A DNA stretch of 64,000 nucleotides, taken from contig NZ_CP132543.1 of NCBI RefSeq assembly GCF_030845195.1, positions 1,939,501-2,003,500 on the forward strand, written 5' to 3'. Source of the stretch: Sanyastnella coralliicola (GTDB taxonomy: Bacteria > Bacteroidota > Bacteroidia > Flavobacteriales_D > Sanyastnellaceae). The position numbers were made by a program, and so were the translations under genes. This document shows, piece after piece, positions 60,346 through 64,000 of the stretch (within the stretch, counting starts at the first letter, position 1; each line of letters begins with the position of its first letter). The notes under the pieces were generated by a model. It was not told the DNA's origin, searched no databases, and saw nothing but the letters and a program-made list of their open reading frames with translations.

Positions 60346-61809
60346 ATGAGTACTGCACCTACAGGGCATCCTAAGGGACTGATGACCCTATTCTTCTCTG
60401 AAATGTGGGAACGATTCTGTTACTACGGAATGCGTGTTCTCCTCACCTTATACTTGGTTAAATCACTAATGAAAGGTGATGCGGAAGCCAGCATCATTTA
60501 CGGTGCCTACACCGCGTTGGTATACGCAGCTCCCGTTCTCGGAGGACGTATGGCTGATAAATTCCTTGGATATCGATATGCGATCCTATTGGGTGCTGTC
60601 TTGATGTCTATTGGTGAGTTCTTGATCCTTGGAGGTAGCGAAGACTTCCTTCTAATTGGTATGGGGGCCATCATTGTGGGTAACGGGTACTTCAAAGCGA
60701 ACATATCCACCATTGTAGGTAAGCTCTATCAAGACGGAGATCCTCGACGAGATTCCGGGTTTACCATTTTCTACATTGGTATTAACATTGGAGCCCTGCT
60801 CGCCACCACCGTTGTGGCTTATGTAGGTGAAACCTATGGATTCGAGAAAGGGTTCGCCCTCGCTGGATTCGGTATGTTGCTCGGGTTTGCCATCTTCTTC
60901 TTCGGACGTAAGAACTACGAAGCTGCAGAAGGTCTTGACATTCGCGAGGCAGGACTTAAGAAAGTTGCTGGTCCGTTGAATGTGGCTGGTTTGATTACCA
61001 TCGTCTCGCTGTTGATCATCCCAGTATGTTTCTACTTGATCTCATTGGCAGAGTATTTATGGATACTCCTAATCTTGATCTTCGTAGGGGTAGCGGTTCA
61101 GCTAATTTCAGCTGGAGCGAAAGAAGGACCTGTATGGCGTGATCGTATGATTGCCTTGGTGATCATGATGATTATTAACGTGGTATTCTGGGCTTGTTTC
61201 GAACAAGCTGGAACCTCGCTGACGCTTTTCGCTGACCGTAATGTGAGTCGTGAAATATTTGGCTGGACGATGCCAGCCTCCATGACGCAGTTCTTCAACC
61301 CTGCCTTTATTATCCTCTTTGGATCGATCTTCTCGGTGATGTGGGTGAAACTCTCGCAGAAAGGCCGCAACCCATCGATTCCAATGAAGTTCTCTCTCGG
61401 TATTCTTCAGCTCGGTCTCGGGTTCTTGATTACCCTTGTAGGTCTTCAATTCGAGAGCGATTTCCAAGTGCCACTATTGACATTGGTATTCCTGTACATG
61501 TTACATACAACTGGAGAGCTCTTCCTTTCACCTATTGGTCTTTCAATGGTAACTAAGCTAGCGCCGAAAAACATTGCGGGTACTGCAATGGGTGGGTGGT
61601 TCCTATCATTTGCGATGGCGAACTACTTGGCCGGTGCGATTGCTACCTTGACTGGAGGTGAAGAAGGTGGAGAATCACTTTCATTGGCTGAAGGTCTTGA
61701 GAAGTACGTTGACACCTTCTCTACCATTGGTTTCGTCCTTGTCGGATTTGCGATTCTAATCGCCGTTCTAAGTAAGCCTTTGACGAAGCTTATGCATGGT
61801 GTGGAATAA
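60346..61809 (+). CDS. POT-family proton-coupled oligopeptide transporter
   Basis: A 487-residue membrane protein with about 14 helices. The POT signature E19xxE22R23 lies in SEMWERFCYYGMR (helix 1, proton and peptide coupling). GGRMADKFLGYRYAILLG is the conserved loop 2-3 and FYIGINIGALLATTVV the PTR2 family motif in helix 5. It imports di- and tripeptides with protons. Following a dipeptidyl peptidase, it should take up the dipeptides that enzyme releases. Ends in a strong terminator. Confidence 0.92.
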   Translation: MSTAPTGHPKGLMTLFFSEMWERFCYYGMRVLLTLYLVKSLMKGDAEASIIYGAYTALVYAAPVLGGRMADKFLGYRYAILLGAVLMSIGEFLILGGSEDFLLIGMGAIIVGNGYFKANISTIVGKLYQDGDPRRDSGFTIFYIGINIGALLATTVVAYVGETYGFEKGFALAGFGMLLGFAIFFFGRKNYEAAEGLDIREAGLKKVAGPLNVAGLITIVSLLIIPVCFYLISLAEYLWILLILIFVGVAVQLISAGAKEGPVWRDRMIALVIMMIINVVFWACFEQAGTSLTLFADRNVSREIFGWTMPASMTQFFNPAFIILFGSIFSVMWVKLSQKGRNPSIPMKFSLGILQLGLGFLITLVGLQFESDFQVPLLTLVFLYMLHTTGELFLSPIGLSMVTKLAPKNIAGTAMGGWFLSFAMANYLAGAIATLTGGEEGGESLSLAEGLEKYVDTFSTIGFVLVGFAILIAVLSKPLTKLMHGVE

Positions 61810-61836
61810 GCTGAGATTAACATCTTTAAACCATAT

Positions 61837-61862
61837 AGCGCCCTTAGGGGCGCTTTTTTTTT
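61837..61862 (+). terminator. Rho-independent terminator of the POT gene
   Basis: AGCGCCC-TTAG-GGGCGCT followed by a run of nine T, 27 bp after the stop. Confidence 0.92.
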
Positions 61863-61922
61863 CGGATATTTGAATCGTTACTGGGAATTCCCCGTACACC
61901 TTGTTTACCAACGATCTACATC

Positions 61923-62465
61923 ATGAGATTATTATTGACCTCTATTCTATCATTGCTGATGTTTACCGCTGTGGCGCAGCAATCTGAAATTCACTGGATG
62001 ACCATCGAAGAAGCGCTGGCAGCCCAGAAGAAAGAACCTCGTAAGATCATGATTGACGTTTACACCAAATGGTGTGGGCCTTGTAAAATGATGGAGAAGA
62101 ACACCTTCTCAAATCCTGATGTAGTGGAGTTCGTAAATGCGAACTACTACGCAGTGAAGTTTGACGCTGAATCACCAGATCCAGTGACATTCCAAGGTCA
62201 AGAGTATGCGAACCCAGATTACGTTCCGAACAAAGCCGGACGTAACGGTGTACACCAATTAACTCGCGCAATGCGCGTAAGCGCCTACCCTACTGTTGTC
62301 TTCCTTGATGAAGATCAAAAGATGATCACTGGGGTGCGAGGAATGCAGAGTCCGCAGCAGATTGAAATGTACCTGCGATTCTTTGCAGACGACGGTCATA
62401 AAGCAGAAAACACACAACAGGCTTGGGAAGATTATCGAGACAACTTTAAACCAACTTTCCAATAG
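61923..62465 (+). CDS. Exported thioredoxin-like protein
   Basis: A 180-residue protein with signal RLLLTSILSLLMFTAVAQ and a thioredoxin_7-like fold. The active site is WCGPC (C51-C54) in IDVYTKWCGPCKMMEKNTFS, and the cis-Pro is in VSAYPTVVFLDE. An insertion (DPVTFQGQEYANPDYVPNKAGRNG) separates them. It is probably a periplasmic thiol reductase or isomerase. The gene has its own terminator and stands alone. Confidence 0.88.
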   Translation: MRLLLTSILSLLMFTAVAQQSEIHWMTIEEALAAQKKEPRKIMIDVYTKWCGPCKMMEKNTFSNPDVVEFVNANYYAVKFDAESPDPVTFQGQEYANPDYVPNKAGRNGVHQLTRAMRVSAYPTVVFLDEDQKMITGVRGMQSPQQIEMYLRFFADDGHKAENTQQAWEDYRDNFKPTFQ

Positions 62466-62481
62466 ACTGTTATATGAGATT

Positions 62482-62508
62482 TGAGGCGTACACCGCCTCA
62501 TTTTTTTT
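62482..62508 (+). terminator. Rho-independent terminator of the thioredoxin-like gene
   Basis: TGAGGCG-TACAC-CGCCTCA followed by eight T, 17 bp after the stop. Confidence 0.9.
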
Positions 62509-62588
62509 GATGAGAATCATGTGATATTCGCACTTTAATTCTTCCTATATTGCACACCCATTTAGACACCCCAAAAAACCAACAAATA

Positions 62589-63875
62589 ATGAGCGAAACG
62601 GCGCGGATTATCCTCAATGGACAGGAATATGAACTCCCCGTTATTGAAGGATCTGAAGGAGAGAAAGCAATTGATATTTCCAAACTACGTGGAATGACGG
62701 GGTACATCACCCTTGATTCCGGATTTAAGAACACTGGATCTACCAAGAGCGCAATTACTTTCCTCGACGGTGAAAAAGGAATTCTCCGTTACCGCGGTTA
62801 TCCGATCGAACAGTTGGCAGAAAAGGCAAGCTTCCTCGAAGTAGCTTACCTCCTCATGTACGGTGAACTTCCGAATGCTGATCAGTTGAGCTACTTCACT
62901 GACAGCATCACTCACCACACATTGGTACACGAAGACATGCGTCGCTTCTTCGAAGCGTTCCCTACGGATGCACACCCAATGGGAATTCTTTCGTCGATGA
63001 TCTCAAGCTTGTCTACGTTCTACCCAGAATCACAGAATCCAAATCGTCCGTTCAAAGACATTGAATTGACGATTCACCGCTTGATCGCAAAGCTACCAAC
63101 CCTAGCTGCTCAGGCATATAAGAACAACCTAGGTCACCCACTGACGTACCCAGACAACAAGCTCTCATACACTGAGAACTTCTTGAACATGATGTTCGGT
63201 CTACCGTCAAATGACTACACTATTGATCCAATTGTCAATGACGCTTTGAACAAGCTTTTGATCCTGCACGCAGATCACGAGCAAAACTGTTCGGCTTCAA
63301 CAGTGCGTATCGTAGGTTCTTCTCAAGCAAACCTCTACTCTTCTATCTCAGCTGGTATCGCTGCACTTTGGGGTCCACTACACGGTGGTGCTAACCAGGC
63401 AGTTATCGAAATGCTTGAGACTATTCGTGAAGATGGTAGCGGTCTCCAAACTTGGGTTGACAAAGCGAAGGATAAGACGGATAGCTTCCGCTTGATGGGC
63501 TTCGGACACCGAGTTTACAAGAACTTCGATCCACGAGCTAAGATCATTAAGAAAGCTGCTGACGACGTACTCGCTGCACTAGGAGTAAATGACCCTGTTC
63601 TTGACATTGCGAAGGAACTAGAAGAAGTTGCGTTGAAAGACGAATACTTCGTAGCACGCGGTCTATACCCTAACGTAGACTTCTACAGCGGTATCATCTA
63701 CCGTGCACTCGGTATCCCTACTGAGATGTTTACTGTGATGTTCGCTATCGGTCGTCTACCAGGATGGATCGCACAGTGGAAAGAAATGATCGAAAACGGA
63801 GACCCAATTGGTCGTCCACGTCAGATCTACACTGGAGCGAACGCTCGCGACTACGTTCCTGTAGAAAACAGATAA
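62589..63875 (+). CDS. gltA: Citrate synthase
   Basis: A 428-residue type II citrate synthase of the TCA cycle. The N-terminal NADH-binding-like cap (ARIILNGQEYELPVIEG) precedes ITFLDGEKGILRYRGYPIEQLAEKASF. Catalytic residues are in HADHEQNCS (His), GPLHGGANQAVIEML (His) and the Asp segment near VDFYSGIIY; GHRVYKNFDPRA binds oxaloacetate. It joins acetyl-CoA and oxaloacetate. ATG at 62589 gives the family N-terminus; the extra 13 codons to 62550 are rejected. TATATTGC at 62546 is a -7-like box. Confidence 0.96.
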   Translation: MSETARIILNGQEYELPVIEGSEGEKAIDISKLRGMTGYITLDSGFKNTGSTKSAITFLDGEKGILRYRGYPIEQLAEKASFLEVAYLLMYGELPNADQLSYFTDSITHHTLVHEDMRRFFEAFPTDAHPMGILSSMISSLSTFYPESQNPNRPFKDIELTIHRLIAKLPTLAAQAYKNNLGHPLTYPDNKLSYTENFLNMMFGLPSNDYTIDPIVNDALNKLLILHADHEQNCSASTVRIVGSSQANLYSSISAGIAALWGPLHGGANQAVIEMLETIREDGSGLQTWVDKAKDKTDSFRLMGFGHRVYKNFDPRAKIIKKAADDVLAALGVNDPVLDIAKELEEVALKDEYFVARGLYPNVDFYSGIIYRALGIPTEMFTVMFAIGRLPGWIAQWKEMIENGDPIGRPRQIYTGANARDYVPVENR

Positions 63876-63892
63876 TAACTACCTCATTATAT

Positions 63893-63920
63893 GCCCTTCC
63901 GGTTTCGGAAGGGCTTTTTT
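63893..63920 (+). terminator. Rho-independent terminator of citrate synthase
   Basis: GCCCTTCC-GGTTTC-GGAAGGGC followed by six T, 17 bp after the stop. Confidence 0.92.
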
Positions 63921-63930
63921 ATTCCCTATC

Positions 63931-64000
63931 ATGGCACAAGAAGGCTACGTTAAAACAGAGATCAACGAATCGATCGCAACGATCGAATTCTATCACCCAG
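63931..64000 (+). CDS. Enoyl-CoA hydratase/isomerase family protein (3' truncated by the window)
   Basis: Only 23 codons are visible: MAQEGYVKTEINESIATIEF then YHP. The alternation VKTEI-ESIATIEFYHP is the usual first strand pair of the crotonase fold, before the N-SLP motif that would follow. The start is 10 bp after the terminator T-run. The call rests on the N-terminus only. Confidence 0.55.
   Translation, partial: MAQEGYVKTEINESIATIEFYHP

Overview
The window comes from a Bacteroidota chromosome, most likely a free-living (probably marine) member of the Flavobacteriales, near the Cryomorphaceae/Schleiferiaceae type of lineage. The evidence is family content: type IX secretion C-terminal signals of both kinds (a type A sorting tail on the CotH protein, CHU_C type B domains on the proteins at 19864 and 25508), a GldI-like lipoprotein PPIase, and DUF3810, DUF3276 (PUR), DUF5683, DUF5723 and DUF6702 proteins. 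Many starts are preceded by the Bacteroidota -7 box TAnnTTTG rather than a purine-rich Shine-Dalgarno. No rRNA, tRNA, CRISPR array or prophage was seen. The only mobile element is one complete IS3-type insertion.

Layout. 1-5.6 kb: 3' part of an OmpA-domain protein, a string of five hairpins, a DUF3810 membrane metalloprotease-like protein, a di-heme cytochrome c peroxidase, a GH47 lipoprotein and a TfoX-N protein. 5.6-6.9 kb: IS3-type element inserted in an intergenic minisatellite. 7-16 kb: GNAT acetyltransferase, TPR-adenylate cyclase, large VCBS/ASPIC lipoprotein, unknown protein, and a secreted CotH kinase-like protein. 16.3-19.7 kb: mtaB-lgt-IMPase operon. 19.9-28.2 kb: a CHU_C protein, a mosaic of tandem repeats, an ECF sigma / membrane partner / Spy-like operon, a DEAD-box helicase and a PKD/CHU_C protein. 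28.3-35.3 kb: PUR protein, flavoprotein, then the conserved run hydrolase-parA-parB-DUF5683-dapB-lepB-wbqC. 35.3-42.5 kb: lone RelE/ParE toxin, dipeptidyl peptidase IV, glycosyltransferase, gcvT, comB, a zinc phospholipase C-like protein and a secreted protein. 42.5-45.4 kb: cupin, thioesterase, dnaA. 45.5-50.9 kb: an unrecognised pair (secreted coiled-coil protein plus TPR/beta-barrel protein), a low-molecular-weight phosphatase and a DUF5723 outer-membrane protein. 51-55.5 kb: two FKBP lipoproteins (one GldI-like) with nrnA, a DUF6702 protein, nth and an ATP-grasp-like protein. 55.5-64 kb: fabI, glcD-like oxidase, a second dipeptidyl peptidase IV, POT peptide transporter, thioredoxin-like protein, citrate synthase and the start of an enoyl-CoA hydratase.

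The gene content is that of a heterotroph living on peptides and polymers: two S9 dipeptidyl peptidases and a POT importer for protein breakdown, a GH47 lipoprotein for glycans, and T9SS-exported adhesins. The least expected signals are not protein genes. They are (i) a 13-bp motif, CGCTAGCGCGGAA, repeated exactly five times inside unrelated genes on both strands, with several one-mismatch relatives; (ii) a string of five different perfect hairpins at 1354-1472; (iii) intergenic 6-8 bp minisatellites that run into gene ends; (iv) a dispersed hairpin unit with a compensatory base-pair change; and (v) three genes whose ATG lies exactly 4 bp after a perfect -7 box, implying leaderless mRNAs. All positions were read by eye; no alignment or profile search was run.
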